DNA from: Candidatus Bathyarchaeota archaeon
GTDB lineage: Archaea; Thermoproteota; Bathyarchaeia; 40CM-2-53-6
Direction of reading: 5' to 3'
Length of the DNA stretch: 64,000 nt
Assembly: GCA_005884195.1 (NCBI GenBank)
Contig: VBBP01000050.1
Coordinates: 36,345 to 100,344, forward strand
Shown: positions 29,776 through 39,695 of the stretch, one piece after another
Numbering within the stretch: the first letter of the stretch is position 1
How the letters are laid out: each line of letters begins with the position of its first letter
The notes under the pieces: generated by a model
What the model saw: the letters and a program-made list of their open reading frames with translations, nothing else
Told to the model about the DNA's origin: nothing
The model's database searches: none
Position numbers and translations under genes: made by a program

Positions 29776-29943
29776 TCAACAGTCCGCGCATCCAGTTCTT
29801 AGCGGTTCGAACACTGTTTCGCCGCAGTGTTCGCAGACAAGAATTTTTCCGATGAACTCGTTGTCAGAACGATATCTCGTTTCATGAATCGTCGGAGTGT
29901 TACATGTCTGGCAGAACAGCTGGGGTTCGAGACTACGATCCAT
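29776..29943 (-). CDS. small zinc-ribbon-like protein (55 aa, absent from the ORF track)
   Basis: MDRSLEPQLFCQTCNTPTIHETRYRSDNEFIGKILVCEHCGETVFEPLRTGCADC*, two CxxC pairs plus a terminal CxxC. Confidence 0.6.
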   Translation of the reverse strand: MDRSLEPQLFCQTCNTPTIHETRYRSDNEFIGKILVCEHCGETVFEPLRTGCADC

Positions 29944-30030
29944 AGGAGAGGTTATCCTGGAAAGTGAGGATAAGCGATAGAGTACAAGAAATCTAATGGC
30001 TGGCGTCGGTCCTACTATAATCCATTCTCG

Positions 30031-30537
30031 CTATCGTCCTTGTAATATTCCTCCTTCTTCTCTGAACCTTTGAGCACCTGGGCCTGCGAAGATGTAGATT
30101 CCCAACCTTCTGTAGTTCTTTCGTAACCAGCCATCTATCGACTCGAACCATCTCCTGAATTCCGCAGGTTTCTTAGCCAGATCATGTTTGTCGCTGTCAA
30201 TGTAGGTCATGTCGGCCTGTATCCCTCCCGGCAGCATGATCTGCGAGACAGTCCAAGAACGCCAGAACTCGATAACAGGTGATTGAAACCCGTCAACCGC
30301 ATAGTATTCCTTCTCCGGGACCTGTTCTGTAACTAGAGGCATCCCGGCCCCCGTATACTGCAACCAAAACCTCCTAGTAGACTCGTCTTGTGACGGTTCG
30401 GGAAAACTGCCCACCGGCGCAAAAACAGAACTCGGAGATGTAGCCGGCAGAATCAGCAGGTTTCCAAGAGACCGCGCATATTCTAAGAACTGATCCTCGT
30501 CTTCTCTGGACATGTAGAGAACCAATAGCTTGGGCAT
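30031..30537 (-). CDS. hypothetical protein
   Basis: 168-aa ORF with a soluble composition; family not recognised. Confidence 0.5.
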   Translation of the reverse strand: MPKLLVLYMSREDEDQFLEYARSLGNLLILPATSPSSVFAPVGSFPEPSQDESTRRFWLQYTGAGMPLVTEQVPEKEYYAVDGFQSPVIEFWRSWTVSQIMLPGGIQADMTYIDSDKHDLAKKPAEFRRWFESIDGWLRKNYRRLGIYIFAGPGAQRFREEGGILQGR

Positions 30538-30803
30538 GAGTTAGGGTCCCTCCTCGAGAGGCTAACTCCTTGCCTTTATGTCTCTCCGGTTCAGGGTAAT
30601 CGATGGTAACGATATCAAAGCCCTGGTGGGGCAAAATTCTCCGGATGCGATTCTGCGCGGGTCAATGTGGTGATAGCTTGGGATTGAATGTTATACCTGT
30701 GGAGTCCCGCGTAGGCTGCTTTCCTCGTGAATCGGTTCAAACTGGGGCGTTCAAAACCCTTGATTCATATCCCATGGAACTACTAGGCTCAATAGGAAAA
30801 AGC

Positions 30804-31040
30804 ATGAAATCAAGAATGCTCGCCCTGCTAGCGATCACATTGGTCGCTGCAGCATCGCCAGCAATGATAGCACTAGCCTCAGGCGTAAGCCAAGCCGCCG
30901 CGCACGCCAACCATTCACCCGGAACCGCGCAATGCACCTTCACGCATCCAACCTCTCTTCCAAGCCAAGCATCAGCCAACGCTAGAGACGCGCTCGCTGA
31001 CCGGTCAGATCACTGTCCCCCAACGCACACCACGCGGTAA
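30804..31040 (+). CDS. small predicted secreted peptide
   Basis: MKSRMLALLAITLVAAASPAMIALASGVSQAAA signal-like N-terminus, His/Ser/Thr-rich tail. Confidence 0.4.
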   Translation: MKSRMLALLAITLVAAASPAMIALASGVSQAAAHANHSPGTAQCTFTHPTSLPSQASANARDALADRSDHCPPTHTTR

Positions 31041-31110
31041 CAGCCAGCAAACGTCCTCTCCATAGCCTGACCACTCTCTTTCCACAATTTTTCTTTTTGA
31101 CCAGACAGCA

Positions 31111-31713
31111 TTATTTGGTTTTCCGAAGAGTTCTCAGCCTTGAGATGACCTTCTCTAGGTCTATCTTGTAGAATACTACGCCTAGGATCAAGAAGACCAC
31201 TGACAAGAGGATGGATGTTTCTAGACGGGACAGCCCCGTCAGACCCGTGGCCGTGTACAGCCTTCCGAGCCCCGCATACTCTATCCCAATTTCGAGGAAG
31301 CTCTTCAGAACTTTCGCTGCGAATGTGACGATGAACATGCCGGTGAGCCTTGAACTGCTCGCCCCTGCCCCTACGTACAAGTAGTCGTCAAGTGGAAGCG
31401 CTGGAATTAGGGCGGTGGCAAAAACGACCGCGAGGCCCGTCTTCCGCTCGAGCATTCTCCCAAGGACCAGAACTGTCTTGTTTTGCGCCAACTTCCCCCT
31501 GAAACTCTTTCCGCCAGCATAGAGAACGAGCTTTCCTAAGGAGGCTCCAGCGGCTGTGACGAAAACGATCAGTACAAAGTTGCCGACCGAGAATCCGTCA
31601 GCGAGCAGCGCCGTTGTCGCGATTAGAGTGTACGATGCTCCAAAGAAAGGAGTCGCGTTAGACCCGAGAGACACGAGGAAAAGGAACAGGATCGAGAAGA
31701 GGCCTACAGCCAA
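31111..31713 (-). CDS. DedA/VTT-domain-like membrane protein
   Basis: VTAAGASLGKLVLYAGGKSFRGKL...ALIPALPLDDYLYVGAGAS. Confidence 0.65.
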   Translation of the reverse strand: MAVGLFSILFLFLVSLGSNATPFFGASYTLIATTALLADGFSVGNFVLIVFVTAAGASLGKLVLYAGGKSFRGKLAQNKTVLVLGRMLERKTGLAVVFATALIPALPLDDYLYVGAGASSSRLTGMFIVTFAAKVLKSFLEIGIEYAGLGRLYTATGLTGLSRLETSILLSVVFLILGVVFYKIDLEKVISRLRTLRKTK

Positions 31714-31746
31714 TTTTGAGCAACTAGAACTCTCTGCCTAGCGCCT

Positions 31747-34476
31747 CTAAGGGTTTGCGGATTGTGTCTCGTTTTTCTTGTCGAATCTGACTCTTCTCAG
31801 TCGGTTTGGACCCCACCATGCTCTCTGGCCTAGCATCGACATGATCGCCGGAACAAGATAGGTCCGCACAACCATCGCGTCTAGCACCACTGCCAAAGCG
31901 ATCGCGAAACCGAACCCTTCGAGAAGACGGTTAGACGACAACAACAACGAACCGAGCGCTCCGGCAAGGATGAGCGCTAGAGCGGTTATGATTCCGCCTG
32001 TTCGGTCAACCGCATCGACCACTGCCTGACGGGTCTCCTTGCCCTTCTGAGCTTCCTCTCGGATACGGGTTAGGATGAAGATGTTGTAGTCCATCCCGAT
32101 CCCGTAGAGCAATAGAAACAGTACTAGCGGGATGATGAAGAGAACCCCTGATTGCAATACGTTGTTGAAGAAGAGAAGTGTAGCCGCATAGGCCCAGGTT
32201 ATGCTCAATCCGATCGAGAGGATGCCTGTTATCGCAAGAGGATACGAACCCAGCACCACCAACAATACCAGGAATATGGCCGAGACAGTCAGAATTCTCA
32301 TCGTGTTAAATTGACCAACGGTTTCGCTGGAAAAATCCAGGGTGGACGCTGAAGCGCCCCCGACGAGTATTGTGTCCTGGGCAAGGGACGGTTCCAAGGC
32401 TCGAAGGGTCCTGACCAGGCTTCGGATGTGGCTAACGGTATCGAGAGACCGCTGCGTGAAGGGTTCGTCAACGAATAAGACTGTCACCAACGCGGTCCGA
32501 TTGTCCTTCCCAATATCTCCGAGGATTGCAAGCCTGTCCAGTGACGTCAGCGTTCTCATGTTGGTCGCGTTGACTAGGACCCCGTTGGGACGAGTGGGTC
32601 CAGTGACCATCTTCACATTAGACAAGTTCCCGATGCTCTGGCTCAGCGTTTCCAGGCTAGCCTGTGCAAACTTCGTTAGATTCCCATCAACGAGAATTGT
32701 CCCAGAAAACTGCACGAGCACTTGGGTCGGGCCTATCTGACCCGCGCCGAAGCTCTTTTCCAAAACAGCGAGACCATCGACGCTCTCAGTGTGTGTAAGA
32801 CCCGCTGTGAAATCGTACGAGGTGGATCCGGTGAGTGATATGTAGATGGCGGGGATAGATATGAGAACAGTGAGTCCCAAGACTAGGGCCGGTCGTCTGA
32901 CGCTGAAACTTGCGGCCCGCCTGAAGTATCCCGGTCTCTCTGATCTCTTCTTCCGCGCCTTGACGGCATAGTTCTCGAACCGCTTGCCTGATCTAGGCCA
33001 GAATATTCTATCACCCGCGATGAGGATGAACGACGGGATCAGTGTGAGACTTACTAGAAGGGCGATTAGGACGCCGAAGCCGAGGCCGACGCCTATCGAT
33101 TGAAGGAGGGTGAAGCTGCTTATCGTCATCGCTCCAAAGGCGATGATGACAGTGGTCGCGCTAGTGGCGATGCTTTCCCCTGACCAGGTCACGGATGTCT
33201 GGACAGCCGCCGCTTTGTCGCGGCCTTCGACCCGTTCTTCCCGATAACGGGCCATTAAAAAGATGGAATAGTCGGTTCCTACTCCGAGCATTATCGTGAA
33301 CAGGAAAGTCGTTGTCGTGTCCTGGATTGGAATGATGTATTTTCCCATAAGGTAAAGCCCGCCCTCGGTTATGATCAACGCCATTCCGACAATAGTCAAT
33401 GGGACAAAGGGTGTGGCGATTGCGAAGAAGAACAGTCCTGACAAAATGAGTATCGCTCCGACAGTGACAGGCTCGATGAGGCTCAGATCTCTATCGCTGG
33501 CAAGAGAAGAATCGGCAGAAGTGGCAAGATCGCCTGTAACGTAGGTCTGAGACGGTCCTCCGTACTGTGATTTCAGCTCGGAAATGATATTCCGCATCGT
33601 GATCACGTTTTTCACAATCGGGTCGTTGCTAGCTGAAGCGAACGAGCCAGGCGATTTCGAAAACTCAACCAGGACTAACATGACGGTCTTGTCGGGGCTA
33701 ATGAAATTCTGAAGAACTCCCTGGACTAGCGGAACTGGAATCTGGCAACTTGATAATGTTGCGAGAATCTGGGTGAATGTCTTGGACCATAAAGTCTGGT
33801 TCGCCTGTACAGCGGCAGCCGGGGGAGAGGATCCGCTCCCAATGTAGCATCCTGTAAGAAATGCTCTGAACACGCTGTAGATCGAGGTGACATTCTCTAC
33901 ACTGTTGAGCTGGCCTGGGACAAGGAAACGTTGTTCCAGTCGGAGAGTGAATTCCTTGGTTGAATCATCACTAGCATTCCCCTCCTGGAGGAGAATTATC
34001 GCACTCGTATTCGCTTTTGGCTGAGGAAACTCTTGGGCTAAGAGGTTCGCGGCCTTCTCCGACTCTGAAGTGCTGGATTGACCACCGCTAGTGTTGGAGG
34101 TAACAACCTTTGAGAGCTGTAGAGAAAGTGGCAGACTTGCAACGAATAGCAGGATCCAGAATATGATTATCAGTTTCCACCTTCTACCGACGAACGACCC
34201 GACTCTCCCGAACATAGGAACTCGCGCTCCCACACTGGGTTGCGTGGATGCCATTCTCAGCGAGACAAGATAGCTGACACCCGCGGCAACTAATAGCAGA
34301 CCAGCCGTCATCTCGACTGTAAGGGCAAAATTGTCAGAAACGTACTGTCGGAGGAAGAAATTGTTCTGGTAATTTAGAATGAGAGCCAAAAGCTCGCCAA
34401 GGGCAAGCACGAGAAGAAAGACAACGATCCCCACCAAGCGCGCATGAGAAGAACGAGGCTCGTTCAAGATGTGCAC
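31747..34476 (-). CDS. MMPL/RND family transporter
   Basis: Two RND halves with GVGTDYSIFLMARYREE and GIGMDYNIFILTRIREE motifs; extra N-terminal TM hairpin. Confidence 0.95.
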   Translation of the reverse strand: MHILNEPRSSHARLVGIVVFLLVLALGELLALILNYQNNFFLRQYVSDNFALTVEMTAGLLLVAAGVSYLVSLRMASTQPSVGARVPMFGRVGSFVGRRWKLIIIFWILLFVASLPLSLQLSKVVTSNTSGGQSSTSESEKAANLLAQEFPQPKANTSAIILLQEGNASDDSTKEFTLRLEQRFLVPGQLNSVENVTSIYSVFRAFLTGCYIGSGSSPPAAAVQANQTLWSKTFTQILATLSSCQIPVPLVQGVLQNFISPDKTVMLVLVEFSKSPGSFASASNDPIVKNVITMRNIISELKSQYGGPSQTYVTGDLATSADSSLASDRDLSLIEPVTVGAILILSGLFFFAIATPFVPLTIVGMALIITEGGLYLMGKYIIPIQDTTTTFLFTIMLGVGTDYSIFLMARYREERVEGRDKAAAVQTSVTWSGESIATSATTVIIAFGAMTISSFTLLQSIGVGLGFGVLIALLVSLTLIPSFILIAGDRIFWPRSGKRFENYAVKARKKRSERPGYFRRAASFSVRRPALVLGLTVLISIPAIYISLTGSTSYDFTAGLTHTESVDGLAVLEKSFGAGQIGPTQVLVQFSGTILVDGNLTKFAQASLETLSQSIGNLSNVKMVTGPTRPNGVLVNATNMRTLTSLDRLAILGDIGKDNRTALVTVLFVDEPFTQRSLDTVSHIRSLVRTLRALEPSLAQDTILVGGASASTLDFSSETVGQFNTMRILTVSAIFLVLLVVLGSYPLAITGILSIGLSITWAYAATLLFFNNVLQSGVLFIIPLVLFLLLYGIGMDYNIFILTRIREEAQKGKETRQAVVDAVDRTGGIITALALILAGALGSLLLSSNRLLEGFGFAIALAVVLDAMVVRTYLVPAIMSMLGQRAWWGPNRLRRVRFDKKNETQSANP

Positions 34477-34520
34477 TCAAACGTCGAGATACTCGCGCTC
34501 GAGTTCGGAACTATTTACGG

Positions 34521-35603
34521 GTGATTGCGTTGGCCAACTACAAGCGGGAGGAAATTGAGGGCAAGATTCAGAGTCAAACTACTTCAACAGGTCAGGTCAT
34601 AGTCAACTCAGGCCTCGTCTTGCCTACGGAGACAAAGATTACCGAAGCTGCCGCTCTGGTTCAAACGGCTGTGAGTCAAGTTGAGCCTCGAACCTGGGCT
34701 GTATACTCTGGGCTCGTTCTCACGATGTTCATCTGGGGACTCGCGTGGCCTGTCGGACGAGCCCTCGAGATAGCAAATCTCCCACCAGTCTCTATAGCCG
34801 CGATAAGATACACAATTGTCGTCCCAATCCTATTCGCTATTCTCTGGTTGAGAGAAGGGTCCTTCAGAATCGACAGATCATGGATACCAACACTTGTGAT
34901 AATGGGCGTCCTCAACACGACACTCTATCAGATCTTCTTTCTCTACGGGGTCAAGTATGCGGCTGCTAGCGACGACTCGTTAGTTATCGGATTCGGTCCA
35001 GTGTTGATAGCCATCATGGCCAGTTTCGTCCTCAAAGAGCGCCTGTCCGGGACCAAGGTTCTGGGATTCGCCTCCGGACTTGCAGGAATCGTCGCGATTT
35101 CCCTGTTCTCACCTAACACCGGCGCTGGGTTTTCCAACCGACTGCTAGGAGTGACCTTGGTTTTTGGGGGCGCCACTGCATATGCTCTGTACACGATAAT
35201 TCTGAGAAGATTCATTGCGGCCAACCATAGCGAGAACCACGGCTCCCAACCTTCTTCGTTATCGATACTCTCATGGATCAGCCTCTTCGGATGGTTCTTC
35301 TTCATACCCTTCTCGTTACTAGAAGCTCCCTGGGACTACACATGGGATGCCGCCTCTTGGGCGGGAATAATCTACCTGGCCGTATTGTCAACCGTCGTCG
35401 GGTACTTCCTCTACATTGAAGGTGTCTCAAAGATCGGAGCAGGACGGTCGGCAATATTTGGGAATCTTGTCCCAGTATTCGGGGTCCTCACGTCGTATCT
35501 TCTGCTCGGAGAGAGCCTTAGCTCCTGGACCGCAGTCAGCTTCCTCCTTATCTTCGCTGGAGTACTATTGGTTAATCGAAAGCCGAAGAGCTCCGGTTCC
35601 TGA
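34521..35603 (+). CDS. EamA/DMT family transporter
   Basis: Ten hydrophobic segments in two repeats; FIWGLAWPVGRALEIANLPPVSIAAIRYTIVVPILF. Confidence 0.85.
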   Translation: MIALANYKREEIEGKIQSQTTSTGQVIVNSGLVLPTETKITEAAALVQTAVSQVEPRTWAVYSGLVLTMFIWGLAWPVGRALEIANLPPVSIAAIRYTIVVPILFAILWLREGSFRIDRSWIPTLVIMGVLNTTLYQIFFLYGVKYAAASDDSLVIGFGPVLIAIMASFVLKERLSGTKVLGFASGLAGIVAISLFSPNTGAGFSNRLLGVTLVFGGATAYALYTIILRRFIAANHSENHGSQPSSLSILSWISLFGWFFFIPFSLLEAPWDYTWDAASWAGIIYLAVLSTVVGYFLYIEGVSKIGAGRSAIFGNLVPVFGVLTSYLLLGESLSSWTAVSFLLIFAGVLLVNRKPKSSGS

Positions 35604-35655
35604 GCCCATTTCTAATACTCTTAACTTCAAGAGAGCGCGAGGAGCGTTACCTCTC

Positions 35656-36561
35656 TTGGGCCTAGACCTTTCAGTATCATCCCGTAGTGCTGAGAAGCGT
35701 CTCTGGATCGCTCTCATCATATCCTCAGTAATTGCCATCATTGAGTTCACCGGGGGTTTTCTGGGCCAGAGCCTCGCATTGGTCAGCGACTCCGGCCACG
35801 TCCTAACCGACGTTCTAGCGGTTGGTGTAGGCATCCTCACACTAAGACTGGGACGGAAGCCTCATACTGCAAGACGGACCTTCGGCTATCATAGAGCAGA
35901 GATTTTCGCGGCCCTGATCAATGGGTCTGTCCTGATAGCTGCTGCCTTCCTGATAATTTTCGAAGCGTACCTGAGACTTCGACAACCTCCAACGGTCCAA
36001 GGACCGCTCGTCCTAGCAATAGCATCAATCGGTCTCCTGGGAAACCTCTCTAGCGCGGTCTTGTTGTCCCAGTCGAGAGGGTCCAATCTCAATGTCAAGG
36101 GCGTATTCCTCCACACGGTCGGAGACGTCCTCTCATCCCTAGCCGTGATCGTTAGCAGTCTGATCGTGATATTCACGGGGTACCTTGGAATTGACCCCCT
36201 CGCCGCAGCTATCATCGGTGTCTTGATTATGCGAAGTGCCCTTGTCCTCGTCAGAGACTCGACAAACATCCTTCTCGAAGCAACCCCGCGACAGATGCAA
36301 CTAGAGACCATAGCCAAGACAATTCGCAGCGTCGACGGGGTGAAGGGAGTGCACGACCTTCACGTTTGGACCATTACATCGGGTCTCTACGCGCTCAGCG
36401 GACACGTTACCGTAGGCACCGACAGCATCGGTCAAGGCTCAACAATCGTGGAGAAGATAGAAGCCAAGCTAAAGGAATCATTCGGAATAGAACACGTCAC
36501 CCTTCAAGTCGAGAAAGAGACGCTAGAGAATATTCAGGAACATGAATCTTCTACGATTTAA
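35656..36561 (+). CDS. cation diffusion facilitator (CDF/CzcD-like) transporter
   Basis: SLALVSDSGHVLTDVLAVGVGILTLRLGRKPHTARRTFGYHRAEIFAALING; C-terminal VHDLHVWTITSGLYALSGHV. Start position uncertain. Confidence 0.9.
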   Translation: MGLDLSVSSRSAEKRLWIALIISSVIAIIEFTGGFLGQSLALVSDSGHVLTDVLAVGVGILTLRLGRKPHTARRTFGYHRAEIFAALINGSVLIAAAFLIIFEAYLRLRQPPTVQGPLVLAIASIGLLGNLSSAVLLSQSRGSNLNVKGVFLHTVGDVLSSLAVIVSSLIVIFTGYLGIDPLAAAIIGVLIMRSALVLVRDSTNILLEATPRQMQLETIAKTIRSVDGVKGVHDLHVWTITSGLYALSGHVTVGTDSIGQGSTIVEKIEAKLKESFGIEHVTLQVEKETLENIQEHESSTI

Positions 36562-36586
36562 GCGATCTGTGTTGACCTTCCGGAAA

Positions 36587-37441
36587 TCAATTGGATGACG
36601 GCTTTCGAGGGACAGCGAGCGCGTTCAGCTCGTCAAATGTTATCGCACCCTCGACCAGATTTTCGTACGTTCCTTTCTCAAGCACTTCTTTGGCTGCTCG
36701 TTTCAGGAGGCCCATCGCGGCATAAGATGGGGTGGGACCGAAGCTCACACGGGCGACACCAAGTCTCTGTAGTTCACTGACAGGCGGGAGACCCTTTCTG
36801 ACCATGACATTGATCGGAAAATCCAGCGCCTTCACGAATCTCGCGATAGAGGCCCCATCGATGAGACCCATCGGGTAGACACAATCAGCCCCTGCATCCC
36901 TGTACGCTATGGCTCGACGAGTCGCCTCCTTGAACCGCGCCTCTTCGTCACCGTCGGCAAATCTCAAGGCGTCCGTCCGAGCATTAATCACAAGCGGAAT
37001 TCCCGTGGTCTCGGCTACCTTTCTGATAGCCTTGACGTTCGCGATCTGTCGCTCGACCGGGTGGAGTTTCCTAGTTGCATGAATGAAATCCTCGATGTTT
37101 ACTCCAATGGCTCCAGCTTTGAGAATCGCCTTGGCTGTCGCCAATACTTCTTTGGAGGTCTTTCCAAAGCCTGCGACAATGTCGGCAGAAAGTGGAACCG
37201 ACAGGACCCTTGCGATTCTTCCAACAGCTGAGACAAATTCCTGCCTGTCGATTACTTCGCCGTCAGGATAGCCCAGGGATACCAGCATGCCCGCGCTAGA
37301 CGTCGCGACCGCAGGGAACCCTGCATCTTCAAACACGCGCGCACTCGGAACATCCCACGCGTTCGGAAGAACTAAGATCCGTTTCCCATGGTGAAGGGCA
37401 CGAAAATCCTCTGCTTTTTCCTTTTGAGACTTCAAGGGCAT
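36587..37441 (-). CDS. isocitrate lyase/PEP mutase superfamily protein
   Basis: LPNAWDVPSARVFEDAGFPAVATSSAGMLVSLGYPDGE...GVNIEDF...VINARTDALRFADGDEEARFKEATRRAIAYRDAGADCVYPMG. Confidence 0.9.
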   Translation of the reverse strand: MPLKSQKEKAEDFRALHHGKRILVLPNAWDVPSARVFEDAGFPAVATSSAGMLVSLGYPDGEVIDRQEFVSAVGRIARVLSVPLSADIVAGFGKTSKEVLATAKAILKAGAIGVNIEDFIHATRKLHPVERQIANVKAIRKVAETTGIPLVINARTDALRFADGDEEARFKEATRRAIAYRDAGADCVYPMGLIDGASIARFVKALDFPINVMVRKGLPPVSELQRLGVARVSFGPTPSYAAMGLLKRAAKEVLEKGTYENLVEGAITFDELNALAVPRKPSSN

Positions 37442-37491
37442 CTGGGTTGACTCGTCCGTACTACGTCAACTTTGTTTCAATAATTCTCTTG

Positions 37492-38412
37492 CTAATGGAC
37501 CAGTTCCTTTGGAACCATCCTCATAGCTTCCGCATGTGGGTTCTCTGGGAACAGCTCGGGATGTATCATGTGAGCTAGGATCTCAAGTCCATCTACCACC
37601 CTGGGGCCTGACCTGCTGAAATACGCGGACGCATTGACCGCATAGATTCTCGAGGACTGGAACGCCGGGATCTTCTCCCATCCTTCGTACGACGCCAGTA
37701 CGTGGGCCTCTTCCATAACTTGACTTGTCTCGAACCCGCAGGGAGAGAGTACGACTATCTCGGGTCGGTACTCAACAACTTCGTCCCATCCTATTCTGTG
37801 GGAAGGCTTGCCGAGACGGCCAAGCCCGTCGACTCCTCCAGCGTAATCGACCATCTCGGGAATCCAGTGTCCGCCCGTCCAGGGAGGCTGAAGCCACTCC
37901 ATAAAGAAAACCCGCGGCCTATGTCGTACCGTCTGCGCTCTCTCCTTCACCATGTCTATTCTTTGAAGCATCTGCCGAGCCAGTTTCTCAGCCTCGCCCA
38001 GCCTGCCTGTCATCCTGCCAACCAGCAAGATGTTGTCGACAATCTCTTCCAGATTCGTCGGTTCTAGCGAGACGATCTTCGTATCTGCATTCAAGACCCG
38101 AGCCGCTTCCTTGACCTTAGTATAGGAAACAGCACAAACATGACAGAGTTCCTGAGTCAGAATAAGATCCGGCTTCAACTTCTCAAGAAGCTTCTCATCA
38201 ATCTCGTAAATGTCGCCTCCGCGCTGTCCCACTTCCCGGTCAACTTCCAAGCTTCTGTGGATCCTCTGGTGGATCACCGACTTCGTCAAAACCGGCCGAT
38301 TGGACGCTTCATGAGGATAGTCACACTCATGGGACACCGCGACAACTTGGTCTCCAAGACCGAGAGCGAATGCAATCTCTGTGGCGCTGGGGAGTAGGGA
38401 GCAAATTCTCAT
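37492..38412 (-). CDS. BtuF-like cobalamin/metal-chelate-binding protein
   Basis: RICSLLPSATEIAFALGLGDQVVAVSHECDYP...LKPDLILTQELCHVCAVSY...FFMEWLQPPWTGGHWIPEMVDYAGG. Confidence 0.85.
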   Translation of the reverse strand: MRICSLLPSATEIAFALGLGDQVVAVSHECDYPHEASNRPVLTKSVIHQRIHRSLEVDREVGQRGGDIYEIDEKLLEKLKPDLILTQELCHVCAVSYTKVKEAARVLNADTKIVSLEPTNLEEIVDNILLVGRMTGRLGEAEKLARQMLQRIDMVKERAQTVRHRPRVFFMEWLQPPWTGGHWIPEMVDYAGGVDGLGRLGKPSHRIGWDEVVEYRPEIVVLSPCGFETSQVMEEAHVLASYEGWEKIPAFQSSRIYAVNASAYFSRSGPRVVDGLEILAHMIHPELFPENPHAEAMRMVPKELVH

Positions 38413-38464
38413 TTTCGGACCTTGTAGCTCACTTCATTGTTCTAGGAAAGGATATATTTAACGG

Positions 38465-38485
38465 GCGGGTAACTTTGCCCGCTTC
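38465..38485. promoter_or_regulatory. 21-nt motif GCGGGTAACTTTGCCCGCTTC, copy 1
   Basis: Identical to 41381-41401; GCGGG-N8-CCCGC dyad just downstream of TATA-like gatatattta. Confidence 0.75.
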
Positions 38486-38493
38486 TCCCGCCC

Positions 38494-39174
38494 TTGAGCA
38501 ACCAACTCAGCCCACCAATGGTCTTCGACCGACCGTCAACTAAAGCCATGATTGTATCAGTTTTCACCGCACTTTCCCTTGCGACCAACTATGCGCTCAT
38601 CGGTTTTCAAAACGTCAAACTAATGGACACTCTGGTCTTCATCGTTGCATTTCTCTTCGGCGTTCGGCTTGGAATCGGAGTCGCCGTATCTACTTGGCTC
38701 GTCTATGGGCTGGTCAATCCCAACGGGGTGGACGGTCCCATCATCCTATCTTTCTTGATCCTGGGAGAGTGTTTCTACGCCCTCAGCGGAGCTATCCTCA
38801 GCCGAACCTCTGTCGGCCAAGAACTCTCGAAGGTGAAACCGACTGATGATAGCCCGAGAATTACGGGAAGAACTGGCGTCTTCCGAAGCCTCGGTCGACG
38901 AATTAGAAGACTGAATCCGACCCGGAGCCTTGTATTCGCGCTGGTTGGCTTGCAAGCCACTTTTGGTTACGATCTGCTCACAAACTTTGCAAGCTGGCTC
39001 TTCTTGACCACTTCTCTCTATCAGGCCTTCATCATAGGCAACATTATCGGTGCCCCCTTCTCAGTTGCGCACGAGGGTAGCAATGCAATATTCTTCGCAA
39101 CCGTGGCGCCTGCTGTTATCGTTGCAGCTAGACGTATGGGAATAGGATTCCACGCAAGAGGTCGACTCAATTGA
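38494..39174 (+). CDS. ECF-transporter S-component-like membrane protein
   Basis: AMIVSVFTALSLATNYALIGFQNVKLMDTLVFIVAFLFGVRLGIGVAVSTWLVYGLVNP; multi-pass. Confidence 0.6.
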   Translation: MSNQLSPPMVFDRPSTKAMIVSVFTALSLATNYALIGFQNVKLMDTLVFIVAFLFGVRLGIGVAVSTWLVYGLVNPNGVDGPIILSFLILGECFYALSGAILSRTSVGQELSKVKPTDDSPRITGRTGVFRSLGRRIRRLNPTRSLVFALVGLQATFGYDLLTNFASWLFLTTSLYQAFIIGNIIGAPFSVAHEGSNAIFFATVAPAVIVAARRMGIGFHARGRLN

Positions 39175-39692
39175 GGGTCGGTTTCATCAGCCAGCACAAG
39201 GTATTCTTTTCAATCATCATTCTATTAGCCGCGATAATCATCGCGGTCCAAGGTAGCGCTTTCTATTACTATCAGAAATCGAACAGCGCTTGCCCAAGTC
39301 CCTGCCAGGGATCCACGGTCACGGTCGAGACTCTGATAAACTACGGAAATGGAACTAGTCAATGGATTAACAGGACCAACATACCTTCGAGCTGGAATTT
39401 CTACGACTTGACGAATAATATCACGAAGGTTCAAGCCATGTATTATGGACCCCCGACCTCCGAGCACCTGGTGACTGGAATAAACGGTGTGCATATCAAC
39501 GGGCAATACTTCTGGAGCTTGTGGGCTGTATGCCAGAAATCTAAGGCGTGGATAGCGACAAGCGTTGGTGCCGACGCGATTCACTTTACGACCTATCATA
39601 CGCTTGCTTGGTTCTACCAAGCGGCAAACTCGCAAGACTCGTCCAACTGGAACCCACCCGTCGCTGGAGCAGCGAAAGTAACTATGTGCTAG
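39171..39692 (+). CDS. DUF4430/transcobalamin-like C-terminal domain protein, membrane-anchored
   Basis: N-terminal TM; VTVETLINYGNGTSQWINRTNIPSSWNFYDL...VTGINGVHINGQYFWSLWAVC. TTGA overlap with the upstream gene. Confidence 0.65.
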   Translation: MRVGFISQHKVFFSIIILLAAIIIAVQGSAFYYYQKSNSACPSPCQGSTVTVETLINYGNGTSQWINRTNIPSSWNFYDLTNNITKVQAMYYGPPTSEHLVTGINGVHINGQYFWSLWAVCQKSKAWIATSVGADAIHFTTYHTLAWFYQAANSQDSSNWNPPVAGAAKVTMC

Positions 39693-39695
39693 GAT

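Noticed and set aside
29808-29833. Inverted repeat CGAACACTG...CAGTGTTCG
   Set aside because: Lies inside the zinc-ribbon ORF and encodes its VCEHCGETVF segment, so coding constraint is a sufficient explanation.
38413-38493. Possible cobalamin riboswitch upstream of the B12-like genes
   Set aside because: The intergenic space is far too short for a B12 riboswitch and no B12-box-like sequence was recognised; only the 21-nt dyad is supported.
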